From Achromobacter sp. UMC46 (GTDB taxonomy: Bacteria; Pseudomonadota; Gammaproteobacteria; Burkholderiales; Burkholderiaceae_B), in NCBI RefSeq assembly GCF_014170335.1, contig NZ_LZZS01000005.1, positions 310,001-374,000 on the forward strand: a stretch of DNA of 64,000 bases, written 5' to 3'. Below are positions 45,896 through 54,905 of the stretch, in pieces (within the stretch, counting starts at the first letter, position 1; the number at the start of each line of letters is the position of its first letter). The notes below the pieces were generated by a model. That model searched no databases. It was not told where the DNA came from and saw nothing but the letters and a program-made list of their open reading frames with translations. A program made the position numbers and the translations under genes.

Positions 45896-47092
45896 ATGGA
45901 TCTGGAATTCACCCCCGAAGAAAACGCCTTCCGCGATGAAGTGCGCGCGTTCCTGGCCGCCAAGCTGCCCCGGCGCCTGTCCGACAAGGTCGGTCAGGGC
46001 AAACTGCTGGCGCGCGCCGACATGGTCGAATGGCACGCCATCCTGAACCAGCAAGGCTGGCTGGCCAGCCACTGGCCCGAGGAATACGGCGGCACCGGCT
46101 GGAGCGCCACGCAGAAGTTCATCTTCGACAACGAATGCGCGCTGGCGGCAGCCCCCCGCATCGTGCCCTTCGGGCTGAGCATGCTGGGACCCGTGCTGAT
46201 CAAGTACGGCAACGACGCGCAGCGCCGATACTGGCTGCCGCGCATCCTGGACGGCAGCGACTGGTGGTGCCAGGGCTATTCCGAACCCGGTGCGGGCTCC
46301 GACCTGGCCGCCGTCAAGACAACGGCCGTGCGCGACGGCGACAGCTACATCGTCAACGGCCAGAAAACCTGGACCACGCTGGGCCAGTACGCCAACATGA
46401 TCTTCTGCCTGGTGCGCACCTCGCAGGAAGGCCGGCGCCAGGAAGGCATCAGCTTCCTGCTGGTCGACATGAACAGCCCCGGCGTGGAAGTGCGCCCCAT
46501 CATCACGCTGGACGGCGAACACGAAGTCAACGAAGTGTTCTTCTCGGATGTGCGCGTGCCCGTCGAGAACCTGGTGGGCGAAGAGAACCGCGGCTGGACC
46601 TGCGCCAAGTACCTGCTGACTTATGAACGCACCAACATCGCCGGCGTGGGCCAATCCACCGCCGCGCTGGAACGCCTGAAAGCCGTTGCCGCCCGGCAGA
46701 AGAAGCACGGCCGCCCGCTGGCCGCAGACCCCGACTTCGCCGCCCGCCTGGCACGCGTCGAGATCGAACTGGCCAATATGCGCACCACCAATCTGCGCGT
46801 CGTGGCGGCGGTGGCCGGCGGCGGCGCGCCGGGCGCGGAAAGCTCGATGCTGAAGATACGCGGCACGCAGATCCGGCAAGAGATCACGGCGTTGAACCGC
46901 CGCGCCATGGGCCCCTATGCGCGCCCCTTCGTGCCCGAGGCGCTGCATGACGGCTACGACGCTCCGCCCATCGGCCCGGAAGGCGCCGACAGCGCCGCGG
47001 CGCAGTATTTCAATAACCGCAAGCTGTCGATCTTCGGCGGCTCCAATGAAATCCAGAAGAACATCATCTCGAAGATGATCCTGGGACTGTAA
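45896..47092 (+). CDS. pimC: Acyl-CoA dehydrogenase, pimeloyl-CoA dehydrogenase large-subunit type
   Basis: A 398-residue FAD-dependent dehydrogenase introducing the alpha-beta double bond. The N-terminal helical domain begins MDLEFTPEENAFRDEVRAF. FAD and substrate motifs include WWCQGYSEPGAGSDLA and NGQKTWTTLGQYANMIFCL, and the C-terminal domain ends GGSNEIQKNIISKMI. The sequence pattern is that of PimC, the large subunit of pimeloyl-CoA dehydrogenase. A second, smaller dehydrogenase gene follows after 9 bases, as in pimCD, and the two probably form a heteromer. The true chain length of the substrate is not certain. Confidence 0.85.
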   Translation: MDLEFTPEENAFRDEVRAFLAAKLPRRLSDKVGQGKLLARADMVEWHAILNQQGWLASHWPEEYGGTGWSATQKFIFDNECALAAAPRIVPFGLSMLGPVLIKYGNDAQRRYWLPRILDGSDWWCQGYSEPGAGSDLAAVKTTAVRDGDSYIVNGQKTWTTLGQYANMIFCLVRTSQEGRRQEGISFLLVDMNSPGVEVRPIITLDGEHEVNEVFFSDVRVPVENLVGEENRGWTCAKYLLTYERTNIAGVGQSTAALERLKAVAARQKKHGRPLAADPDFAARLARVEIELANMRTTNLRVVAAVAGGGAPGAESSMLKIRGTQIRQEITALNRRAMGPYARPFVPEALHDGYDAPPIGPEGADSAAAQYFNNRKLSIFGGSNEIQKNIISKMILGL

Positions 47093-47101
47093 GGGCCGGC
47101 C

Positions 47102-48235
47102 ATGAATTTTGAACATACCGAAGACCGGCGCATGCTTTCCGACATGCTGCGCCGCTTTGTCACCGAGCAGTACGACTTCGCCACCCGCGAGCGCCACGCG
47201 CAATCGCCCCAGGGCTACAGCGTGGAGTTCTGGCGCCGCTACGCCGAACTGGGCGCCATCGGCGCGTTGTTCACCGAGGCCGACGGCGGCCTGGGCGGCG
47301 CCGGATTCGATATCTCGGTGGTATTCGAAGCGCTGGGCCGCGGACTGGTCGTGGAGCCGTTCCTTGATGCGCTGATGGTGGGCAGCGCCATCGCCGCCGC
47401 CGGCACGCCGGCGCAGCGCGAGGCACTGGACGGCCTGATCGCCGGCGCCCTCACCGCCTCGCTGGCCCACGCCGAACCCGAATCGGGCTATGACCTGGCG
47501 CAGGCACGCACCCGCGCCGACCGCGCGGGCCACGGCTGGGTGCTCAACGGCGCCAAGGCGGTCGTGACTGCGGGCGAACATGCGGACCTGTTCCTGGTGT
47601 CGGCCCGCACGTCGGGCGCGGAAGACGACGAAACGGGCATCAGCCTGTTCCTGGTCAGCGCCGGCACGCCCGGCCTGTCGGTACGCGGCTATGGCCTGAT
47701 CGACGGCGGACGCGCGGCGGAAGTCACGCTCGACAACGTCGAACTCGCCCCCGAGGCGTTGCTGGGCGAGGCCGGCGCGGGGTACGCGCTGCTGGAACGC
47801 GCCACCGGCCGCGGCATCCTGGCCGTATGCGCGGAAGCCGTGGGCGCCATGGATTGCGCCCGCGACGCAACGCTGGAATACCTGCGCACGCGGCGCCAGT
47901 TCGGCACACCCATCGGCAGCTTCCAGGCGTTGCAGCACCGCATGGCCGACCTGCTGCTGGAGATCGAGCAGGCGCGTTCGGCGGTGATCAACGCCGCCGC
48001 CGCGCTCGACCATCCCGAACGCGTCACCCGGGAACGCGCGCTGTCCGCAGCCAAGTACACCATCGGCCGCATCGGCACGCTGGTGGCCGAAGAAAGCATC
48101 CAACTGCACGGCGGCATCGGCATGACCTGGGAACTGCCGCTGGCGCACTACGCCAAGCGCCTCGTGATGATCGACCACCAGTTGGGCGACGAAGACCACC
48201 ACCTGCGCCGCTACATCGCGCTGGGGCAGGTTTGA
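47102..48235 (+). CDS. pimD: Acyl-CoA dehydrogenase, pimeloyl-CoA dehydrogenase small-subunit type
   Basis: A 377-residue acyl-CoA dehydrogenase homologue with a more divergent FAD site than its partner: AHAEPESGYDLAQARTRA replaces the usual SEPGAGSD motif. The C-terminal portion is typical (RRQFGTPIGSFQALQHRMADLL, then QLHGGIGMTWELPLAHYAKRL). This matches PimD-type small subunits that pair with PimC. It starts 9 bases after the large subunit and ends 16 bases before the ligase gene, so co-translation and a heteromeric enzyme are likely. Confidence 0.83.
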   Translation: MNFEHTEDRRMLSDMLRRFVTEQYDFATRERHAQSPQGYSVEFWRRYAELGAIGALFTEADGGLGGAGFDISVVFEALGRGLVVEPFLDALMVGSAIAAAGTPAQREALDGLIAGALTASLAHAEPESGYDLAQARTRADRAGHGWVLNGAKAVVTAGEHADLFLVSARTSGAEDDETGISLFLVSAGTPGLSVRGYGLIDGGRAAEVTLDNVELAPEALLGEAGAGYALLERATGRGILAVCAEAVGAMDCARDATLEYLRTRRQFGTPIGSFQALQHRMADLLLEIEQARSAVINAAAALDHPERVTRERALSAAKYTIGRIGTLVAEESIQLHGGIGMTWELPLAHYAKRLVMIDHQLGDEDHHLRRYIALGQV

Positions 48236-48251
48236 ACGGAGGACGCCAGAC

Positions 48252-50183
48252 ATGACGCAGGCCTACACCGCCCCGCCCTTGTCGCGCCCGTTTGCGGCGC
48301 CCTTCCCGGTGCGCAGCGCCGCCGACGTCCAACGGCTGCAATCGCGCCCGCTGGACGAAACGCTGACGGTGCAAAGCACCTACGAGATCTTCCGCAATTC
48401 GGCCGCGGCCTTCGGCGACAAGACCGCGCTGACCTTCCTGCGCACGGCTGGGCCGGAAGACGAGGCGGTGCGCTGGAGCTACCGCGAATTGCTGGCCGGC
48501 ATCCATCAGACGGCCAACCTGCTGCATGACCTGGGCGTGCGCGCGGGCGACGCGGTGGGCGTGATCCTGCCCGGCTGCCTGGAATACCATCTGGCGCTAT
48601 GGGGCGGCGAGGCCGCCGGCATCGTCCAGCCGCTGAATCCGCTGCTGACCGAAGACAAGCTCGCGTCCCTGATGACGACGGCCCGCGCCAAGGTGCTGAT
48701 CGCCTATGGGTCGGACGCCGAATGCGGCACCTGGTCCAAGGCCTTGCGGCTGCGCGAACGCGTCCCCACGCTGCAGACGCTGCTGCGCGTGGCGCCGCTG
48801 GACGAGCCCCTGTCGGCCCGCCCCGCCTTGCCGGACTATGCGCTGGACTTCAATGCCAACCGCTCGGCGCAACCCGCCGACCGCCTGCTGAGCGAACGCG
48901 TGATCCGCGCCAGCGATGTCGCGGCGTACTTCCACACGGGCGGCACCACCGGCGCGCCCAAGCTGGCCATCCACACCCATGCCAACCAGGTCTTCACGGC
49001 CTGGGCCGCCGTGCAGTTGCAGAACGCCGGACCGGGCGACGTGGTCATCAACGGCTACCCGCTGTTCCACGTGGCGGGCGTGCTGCCGGCATCGCTGGCC
49101 GCCTTGTCGGCCGGCGTGGAAACCGTCATTCCCACCACGATGCTGCTGCGCAACCGCGATGTGCTGCGCAACTACTGGCGGCTGGTGGAAAAGCACCGCG
49201 CTACCTCGCTGCAAGGCGTGCCGACCATCCTTGCCGCGCTGGCCGACGTGCCGCTGGACGGCGCCGACATCTCTTCGCTGCGCTATTGCCGCACAGGCGC
49301 GGCGCCGCTTCCGGCCGAACTCGCCGCGCGCTTCAAGCGCCTGTTCGGGCTGCATGTGAATGAAAGCCTGGGCATGACCGAGATGGCCGGCATTTCGTCC
49401 ATCACGCCGCCCGGTTCGGAATTCCCCGTGAACTGCGTGGGGTTCCCGCTGCCCTACGTGCAGGTGCGGATCGTGGGCCTGGACGTCCCGTCGGGCCAGG
49501 CGGCGCGCGACCTGCCCGCTGGCACCGCCGGCATGGTGCTCTTCAAGGCACCCAATGTGATCCCCGGTTTCCTCGACCCCGAAGACACCGCGCGCGCCTT
49601 CACCGAAGACGGCTGGCTGATCAGCGGCGACGTAGGGTTCATGGACGAACAGGGCCGGCTGCACCTGCAGGGCCGCGCCAAGGACCTGATCATCCGCGGC
49701 GGCCACAACATCGACCCCAAGACCATCGAAGACGCGCTGGCCACGCATCCGGCGGTGCATCTGTGCGCTGCGGTCGGCGCGCCGGACGCCTACGCGGGCG
49801 AATTGCCCGTGGCCTTCGTGACGCTGGCCGAAGGCGCCCAGGCGACAGAAGCCGAGCTTGTCGCCTATGCCGCCGCGCATGTGGACGAAGGGCCGGCCCG
49901 GCCCAAACGCGTCATCGTGCTGGACGCCATGCCCATGACCAACGTGGGCAAGATCTACAAGCCCGATTTGCGCCGCCTGGCCACCGCCGTGTCGGTGGAG
50001 GCCGTGGTGGCGCGCACCCTGCAAGCGGCTGGCCTGACGGAAGACGGCAAGATCTTCCGCGTGCTGGCCGATGCGCAACCGGACGTCGCCGTCGAAGCGT
50101 CGCCCGGCACGCCCGCGCCGCTGAAGGAGCAGTTGCGCGACGCCTTGGCGCGGTTGCCGGTGAAGGTCGCCTTGCGCGACTGA
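48252..50183 (+). CDS. Acyl-CoA synthetase (AMP-forming)
   Basis: A 643-residue adenylate-forming ligase that activates a carboxylic acid with ATP and coenzyme A. The phosphate-binding loop AAYFHTGGTTGAPKLA is near residue 227. LGMTEMAGISSITPPG is the A5 region. GWLISGDVGFMDEQGRLHLQGRAKDLIIRGG is split across A7/A8, and the catalytic lysine is in NVGKIYKPDLRR. An extra C-terminal tail of about 70 residues follows the usual end. As the fifth gene of the operon it would provide the acyl-CoA that the dehydrogenases oxidise. Confidence 0.9.
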   Translation: MTQAYTAPPLSRPFAAPFPVRSAADVQRLQSRPLDETLTVQSTYEIFRNSAAAFGDKTALTFLRTAGPEDEAVRWSYRELLAGIHQTANLLHDLGVRAGDAVGVILPGCLEYHLALWGGEAAGIVQPLNPLLTEDKLASLMTTARAKVLIAYGSDAECGTWSKALRLRERVPTLQTLLRVAPLDEPLSARPALPDYALDFNANRSAQPADRLLSERVIRASDVAAYFHTGGTTGAPKLAIHTHANQVFTAWAAVQLQNAGPGDVVINGYPLFHVAGVLPASLAALSAGVETVIPTTMLLRNRDVLRNYWRLVEKHRATSLQGVPTILAALADVPLDGADISSLRYCRTGAAPLPAELAARFKRLFGLHVNESLGMTEMAGISSITPPGSEFPVNCVGFPLPYVQVRIVGLDVPSGQAARDLPAGTAGMVLFKAPNVIPGFLDPEDTARAFTEDGWLISGDVGFMDEQGRLHLQGRAKDLIIRGGHNIDPKTIEDALATHPAVHLCAAVGAPDAYAGELPVAFVTLAEGAQATEAELVAYAAAHVDEGPARPKRVIVLDAMPMTNVGKIYKPDLRRLATAVSVEAVVARTLQAAGLTEDGKIFRVLADAQPDVAVEASPGTPAPLKEQLRDALARLPVKVALRD

Positions 50184-50240
50184 GCCGCCACCGTTCCACG
50201 CACCACCACAAGCCATAACAACACCACTGGAGACAACCCC

Positions 50241-51227
50241 ATGCTCAAGAAGCCTCTGCGACGCGCCTGCCTGGGCGCCCTGCTGTTCGCCGCCGCCGGT
50301 GCCGCGCTGCCGCTTTCCGCCGGCGCGCAATCCGCGTTCCCCACCAAGCCTGTCACGCTGATCGTGCCCTTCCCGGCCGGCGGCTCCACCGACCGCCACA
50401 TGCGCATCGTGGCGCAGGATGCCTCCAAGTACCTGGGGCAGCCGGTCATCGTCGAAAACCGTCCTGGCGCAGGCGGCACGCTGGGCACGGCCACGATGGC
50501 CCGCACGGCCAAGCCGGACGGCTACACGATCAGCCTGTACACGCTGGCGATGCTGCGCATGCCCTACATGCAGAAAAGCAGCTGGGACCCCATCAACGAT
50601 TTCAGTTTCATCATCGGCCTGTCGGGCTACACCTTCGGCTTCACGGTGCGTTCGGATTCGCCCTACAAGACATTCAACGAGTACATCGAGGCCGCGCGCC
50701 AGAACCCCGGCAAGATCGACTACGGCTCCACCGGCATCGGCTCGTCGCCGCATCTGCTGATCGAGGAAATCGCCATCAACGCCAAGGTCAAGCTGAACCA
50801 CGTGCCGTTCAAGGGCAACGCCGACATGCAGCAGGCGCTGCTGGGCGGCCACGTCATGGCGCAAAGCGACGCCACGGGCTGGGACCAGTTCGTCGATGCC
50901 GGCAAGATGCGGCTGCTGGTGACGTTCGGCGACAAGCGCACCACGCGCTGGCCCGATGTGCCCACCGCGCAGGAGCTCGGCTACAAGGTCGTGTCCACCT
51001 CGCCCTATGGCCTGGCCGGCCCGAAGGGCATGGACCCGGCCGTCGTGAAGACGCTGCATGACGCGTTCAAGAAGGCCCTGTTCGATCCGGCCAGCGTGGA
51101 GGTCATGAAGCAGCTGAACCAGGAACCGGCCTACCGCAACAGCCAGGACTACAAGGACTGGGCCCAGGCCACCTACGTGAAGGAAAAGGGCCTGATCGAG
51201 TACCTGGGGCTGATGGCGAAAGACTAG
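50241..51227 (+). CDS. Bug/TctC-family tripartite tricarboxylate receptor
   Basis: A 328-residue periplasmic binding protein with a signal peptide (LFAAAGAALPLSAGAQ|SAFPTKP). The family motif TLIVPFPAGGSTDRHMR near residue 40 and IVENRPGAGGTLGT are intact. Domain 2 contains YGSTGIGSSPH. Bug proteins bind carboxylates or amino acids, and some only sense. As last gene of the pim-like operon it probably captures the acid the operon degrades. No TctA or TctB membrane genes are nearby, which is common for this expanded family. Confidence 0.92.
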   Translation: MLKKPLRRACLGALLFAAAGAALPLSAGAQSAFPTKPVTLIVPFPAGGSTDRHMRIVAQDASKYLGQPVIVENRPGAGGTLGTATMARTAKPDGYTISLYTLAMLRMPYMQKSSWDPINDFSFIIGLSGYTFGFTVRSDSPYKTFNEYIEAARQNPGKIDYGSTGIGSSPHLLIEEIAINAKVKLNHVPFKGNADMQQALLGGHVMAQSDATGWDQFVDAGKMRLLVTFGDKRTTRWPDVPTAQELGYKVVSTSPYGLAGPKGMDPAVVKTLHDAFKKALFDPASVEVMKQLNQEPAYRNSQDYKDWAQATYVKEKGLIEYLGLMAKD

Positions 51228-51235
51228 GCCGAGGA

Positions 51236-51257
51236 GCTTAGACGCTTAGGAGCTTAG
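51236..51257. repeat. Three 8-base-periodic GCTTAG repeats
   Basis: GCTTAG occurs at 51236, 51244 and 51252, exactly 8 bases apart, in the 26-base gap between the convergent Bug and LysR genes. The last copy overlaps the LysR stop codon. It is probably a slippage product without function. Confidence 0.6.
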
Positions 51258-52153
51258 GGGCCCGCTGCTTCCCGGATGATCTGGAAACAGCGTTCCCGGG
51301 TGATGCGCGTGGCCGGGCTGATGCTGCGGCCACGCAAGGCCACGAACGCGAAGTGCGCCTGGATCTCGAAATCCGGCGGCGGCGGCAGGCGGACCAGCTG
51401 TTGCGCTTGCACCCGCTCGCGCGCCGACGCCAGCACCCCGAGGAAGACCGCGTCCGACCGTTCGACGATATCGAACAGGTGGGAAATGTCTTCGCATTCC
51501 ATGTGCAGTTCGAAGCCGGCCGGCGCGGCGGCGCCCGCCAGCCGCCGCCGGATTTCGGGGCTTAATCCCGTCGACACGACGGGATAGCGCAAGACGTCGG
51601 GCAACGCCGCGCCGCGCCTGTCCAGCAGCGGATGGCCCGGCCGGCAGACGAACCCCGAGCCCAGCGCGGGCATCGGCGCCACATCCAGGTCTTCTTCGTT
51701 GTCCAGCGTGCGGATATGCACGATCAGCGCATCCAGCGTGCGCTCGCGCAGGCTGACCAGCAGCGATTCGGTCGGGCCGCGCGACAGCTTGACGCGCAGT
51801 TTCGGGTACTGGTCCAGCAGATGCCGCATCAGCGGCACGCTCAGCAAGGCGCTGGGCGCCGCGCCCAATCCCAGCCGGATGGCGCCGGTTTCGCCTTGCG
51901 CCAGCATTTCGGCTTCCCGGCGGATTTCCTCTACCTCGGCCAGCACGCGGCGCGCCCGCTGCCCGACCAGGCGGCCCAGCGGCGTGGGTTCGTTGCGCTT
52001 GCCGATGCGGTCGACGAGCGGGCCCAGTTCGCCCTCCAGCAGCTGGATGCTGCGGCTGAACGCGGGTTGCGACAAGTGCAGCGCTTCGGCCGCCCGCGTG
52101 AACGAGCCGGTCTCCAGAAGCGCCGCCAGATGAGCAAGCTGAGAAAGGTTCAT
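51254..52153 (-). CDS. LysR family regulator, divergent from a Bug receptor
   Basis: A 299-residue LysR regulator with N-terminal MNLSQLAHLAALLETGSFTRAAEALHLS split over helix 1-2 and recognition helix PAFSRSIQLLEGELG. The effector domain begins GAIRLGLGAAPSALLSVP. It diverges from the Bug gene at 52316 with 162 bases between them. A 16-base inverted repeat there (52237-52252) is a candidate site. It ends next to the convergent end of the pim-like operon. Confidence 0.9.
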   Translation of the reverse strand: MNLSQLAHLAALLETGSFTRAAEALHLSQPAFSRSIQLLEGELGPLVDRIGKRNEPTPLGRLVGQRARRVLAEVEEIRREAEMLAQGETGAIRLGLGAAPSALLSVPLMRHLLDQYPKLRVKLSRGPTESLLVSLRERTLDALIVHIRTLDNEEDLDVAPMPALGSGFVCRPGHPLLDRRGAALPDVLRYPVVSTGLSPEIRRRLAGAAAPAGFELHMECEDISHLFDIVERSDAVFLGVLASARERVQAQQLVRLPPPPDFEIQAHFAFVALRGRSISPATRITRERCFQIIREAAGP

Positions 52154-52236
52154 GGCCGGGCCCGGTTGATCATAGGCAGGTGAACCACATGCCGGCGCTG
52201 CCGCACGTGATCATGCACAAAACGCATTGTAATCAG

Positions 52237-52252
52237 CCAATCAATCGATTGG
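52237..52252. promoter_or_regulatory. Inverted repeat between LysR and Bug genes
   Basis: CCAATC and GATTGG are inverted across the spacer AATC, 64 bases before the Bug start and 84 from the LysR start. The length of about 15 bases and the location fit a LysR recognition site. Not proven. Confidence 0.38.
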
Positions 52253-52315
52253 ACAGATGAAACCCCGGCTTCTAGCATCCCATCCAGCACTCGGATCCAT
52301 CACAAGGGGAATGCC

Positions 52316-53299
52316 ATGAAAAAGAATCTGATGATCGCCGCCGCCGTATTGTCGGCGGGCCTTGCGGGACTGGGCGCCGGCGCCCAGGCGCAAGACTATC
52401 CCGCCCGGCCCGTGTCCCTGCTCGTGCCCTACCCGGCGGGCGCAGCCAGCGACATCACCGCCCGCGCCGTGCAGGGGTCGATGTCGCAGGCGCTGGGCGC
52501 GCAGGTGGTGGTCGAAAACCTGGGCGGCGCCAATGGCGCGCTGGGCGCCAACCGCGTGCTGAACGCCAAGGCCGACGGCTATACCGTGTTCCAGGGGTCG
52601 CCCAACGAACTGATCCTGGCGGGGCTGACCAACAAGTCCGTCACCTACAAGCCGGAGGACTTCCAGTTCGTGGCGCCGGTGGCCACTTCGCCCTACGTGG
52701 TGGTGACGCGCGCGGACCTGGGCGCGGCCAATGTGGACGAGCTGGTCGCGCTGGCGCGCCAGCGCAGCGTACCCTTGACCTACGGGTCGGGCGGCGCGGG
52801 GTCGATGATCCACCTGATCACCGCGGCGCTGGCCACCCGCACCGGCGTCGCACTGACGCACATCCCGTATCGCGGCGGCGCGCCGCTCATCACCGACATG
52901 GCCGGCGGCCAGATCGATTTCGCCATCATGCCGTATCAGGCGAACTACGAAGACCTGCGTCGCGAGGGCCGGCTGAAGATCATCGGCACGCTGAACCGGG
53001 AACGCCTGTCCGCCTTGCCCGACGTGCCCAGCGTGCAGGAAAGCGCCACGCTGAAGGACTTCAACTACACCATCTGGACCGCCTATCTGGTGAAGAAAGG
53101 CACGCCCGCCGCCGCAATGCAAAAGCTGCACGCCGCCGTGCAGGCCTCATTGCGCGACCCGGCCGCCCGCAAGACGCTGGAGGCGCAAGGCAAGATCCTG
53201 TTCGGCCCGCAGACGCTGGCCGAAGGCGACGCCTTCTACGCCGAGCAGGTAGCCGGCCTGGCCGACCTGGTGCGGCGCAGCGGCTTCCATGGCGACTAA
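52316..53299 (+). CDS. Bug/TctC-family tripartite tricarboxylate receptor
   Basis: A 327-residue periplasmic receptor. The signal peptide ends at GLGAGAQAQ|DYPARP. Motifs SLLVPYPAGAASDITAR, VVVENLGGANGALG and TYGSGGAGSMIH are those of the Bug family, with alanines replacing the usual GG(S/P)TD. ATG 52316 has AAGGGGAATGCC upstream. It is followed by an M20 peptidase gene (109 bases), suggesting that the bound compound may be a peptide-like or N-acyl amide substrate of that enzyme. This is inference. Confidence 0.92.
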   Translation: MKKNLMIAAAVLSAGLAGLGAGAQAQDYPARPVSLLVPYPAGAASDITARAVQGSMSQALGAQVVVENLGGANGALGANRVLNAKADGYTVFQGSPNELILAGLTNKSVTYKPEDFQFVAPVATSPYVVVTRADLGAANVDELVALARQRSVPLTYGSGGAGSMIHLITAALATRTGVALTHIPYRGGAPLITDMAGGQIDFAIMPYQANYEDLRREGRLKIIGTLNRERLSALPDVPSVQESATLKDFNYTIWTAYLVKKGTPAAAMQKLHAAVQASLRDPAARKTLEAQGKILFGPQTLAEGDAFYAEQVAGLADLVRRSGFHGD

Positions 53300-53407
53300 G
53301 CGCCAACGACGCAACGATCATGCAGCGATGACCCAGCGCCACAACGCGGCAGCCACGCGGCCCGCCCCCCCGGCCCGCGCCGCCCTCCTTTCCTTCCGGA
53401 CTATCCC

Positions 53408-54811
53408 ATGACCGATTCCCTTGCCCCCGTCCTGACCCATCTGGCGTCCCGCCAGCCGCAGATCGAAGCGTGGCTCAAAGACTACCTGCGCATCCCCAGC
53501 GTCAGCGCCGACCCCGCCTACGCCGGATCCATGGACGACGCCCGCCGTTTCCTGTGCGAACGGCTGCGGGCCGAAGGCCTGCAACAGGTGCAGTTGCTGG
53601 ACGGCGGCGGCGAACCCGCCGTGTATGGCGAATGGATGGGTGCGCCGGGCCGCCCGACGCTGCTGATCTATGGCCACTACGACGTCCAGCCCGCCGACCC
53701 CGTCGACCTCTGGCGCACCCCGCCCTTCGAACCCACCCAAATCGGCGACCGCCTCTATGCGCGCGGCACGTCCGACGTCAAAGGGTCGACCACCGTGGCG
53801 CTTGAAGTCCTGTTCGCTTTCCTGACCACTCGAAGCGCCTGCCCGGTCAACATCAAGGTGTTCATCGAAGGCGAAGAGGAAACGGGCAGCCCGACCTTGC
53901 GCCCGCTGATCGACCGCTACCCCGGCCTGCTGACCGCGGACGCCGTGCTGTCTGCCGATGGCGGCCGCGCCAGCGCCACGACGCCCACCATCAATACCGG
54001 CGCGCGCGGCAATGCCGCCCTGGAGATCAAGCTGCGCACCGCGTCCAAGGACCTGCACTCCGGGCGCTACGGCGGCGGCGTCAGGAACGCCCTGCACGAG
54101 ATGGCGGCCCTGCTGACGACCCTGCACGGCGACGACGGGAGCGTCGCGGTGGCCGGTTTCCACGCCGGCGCCGAGGCCCCGACGCCGCGCCAACGCCAGG
54201 ACACCGCGGCCTTTCCCTACGACGAGGCCGCCTTCTTCACCGACGTGGGCGGCGCCTCGCACGGCGAGCCGGGCTACAGCCCCCGCGAACGGATCACCCT
54301 GCGCCCGGCGCTGGACGTGAACGGCATGTGGGGCGGCTACACCGGCGTGGGTATCAAGACCATCATCCCCTGCGAAGCCCAGGCCAAGCTGACGGTACGC
54401 ATCGTGGAAGGCCAGGACCCCGCGCAGATCATCCAGGCCGTGCTGGCGCACTTGCAGGCCCGCTGTCCGGCCGGCTGCGGGCTGGACGTGGTGGCGATGA
54501 ATTCGGGGTCGCCCGCGGCCACGCTGCCCGCCGGGCATCCCCTGGTCGCGGCGGCTGAAGCCGTATTGCAAACGCCCGGCGGGCCAACGCCGATCCACGT
54601 GCGGCTGGGCGCCAGCGTCCCCATCACCTCCGTCTTCAAGGAGATGCTCGGCATCGATACGCTGATGTTCGGCTTCAATCTGCCCGACGAAGACGTGCAT
54701 GCGCCCAATGAGTTCTTCCGCCTGTCGTCGATCCGCCAGGGCGTCGAAGCCTGGACGCGCCTGCTTGACGCCCTGGGGCGCTTCGAACCGGCCGCGTTCC
54801 ACGCGCGCTGA
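53408..54811 (+). CDS. M20 family dipeptidase/amidohydrolase
   Basis: A 467-residue cytoplasmic metallohydrolase of the M20 family (carnosinase/CNDP-like group). The zinc ligands and catalytic residues are in LIYGHYDVQPADP, RGTSDVKGST, KVFIEGEEETGSP and SADGGR. The dimerisation (lid) domain contains SKDLHSGRYGGGVRNALHEM. There is no signal peptide. It lies between a Bug receptor gene and a GntR regulator on the same strand, so it may process the imported compound. The exact peptide or amide substrate is unknown. Confidence 0.9.
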   Translation: MTDSLAPVLTHLASRQPQIEAWLKDYLRIPSVSADPAYAGSMDDARRFLCERLRAEGLQQVQLLDGGGEPAVYGEWMGAPGRPTLLIYGHYDVQPADPVDLWRTPPFEPTQIGDRLYARGTSDVKGSTTVALEVLFAFLTTRSACPVNIKVFIEGEEETGSPTLRPLIDRYPGLLTADAVLSADGGRASATTPTINTGARGNAALEIKLRTASKDLHSGRYGGGVRNALHEMAALLTTLHGDDGSVAVAGFHAGAEAPTPRQRQDTAAFPYDEAAFFTDVGGASHGEPGYSPRERITLRPALDVNGMWGGYTGVGIKTIIPCEAQAKLTVRIVEGQDPAQIIQAVLAHLQARCPAGCGLDVVAMNSGSPAATLPAGHPLVAAAEAVLQTPGGPTPIHVRLGASVPITSVFKEMLGIDTLMFGFNLPDEDVHAPNEFFRLSSIRQGVEAWTRLLDALGRFEPAAFHAR

Positions 54812-54844
54812 CGGGCGGTAAGCGCCGTGCGGGACGTGCCGGCC

Positions 54845-54862
54845 TTTTTTGTATACAAAAAA
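54845..54862. promoter_or_regulatory. 18-bp perfect palindrome, probable GntR operator
   Basis: TTTTTTGTATACAAAAAA is a perfect palindrome with core TTGTATACAA, the form of site bound by FadR/FCD-type GntR regulators (T-GT-N-AC-A pattern). It lies 43-60 bases before the GntR start and 33 bases after the M20 stop, so autoregulation is likely. Its T-run may also help to end the upstream transcript. Confidence 0.6.
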
Positions 54863-54905
54863 TGTCTGCCTTTCCTGTTCGGCTTTTTGATAGACTGGCT
54901 GCCCG

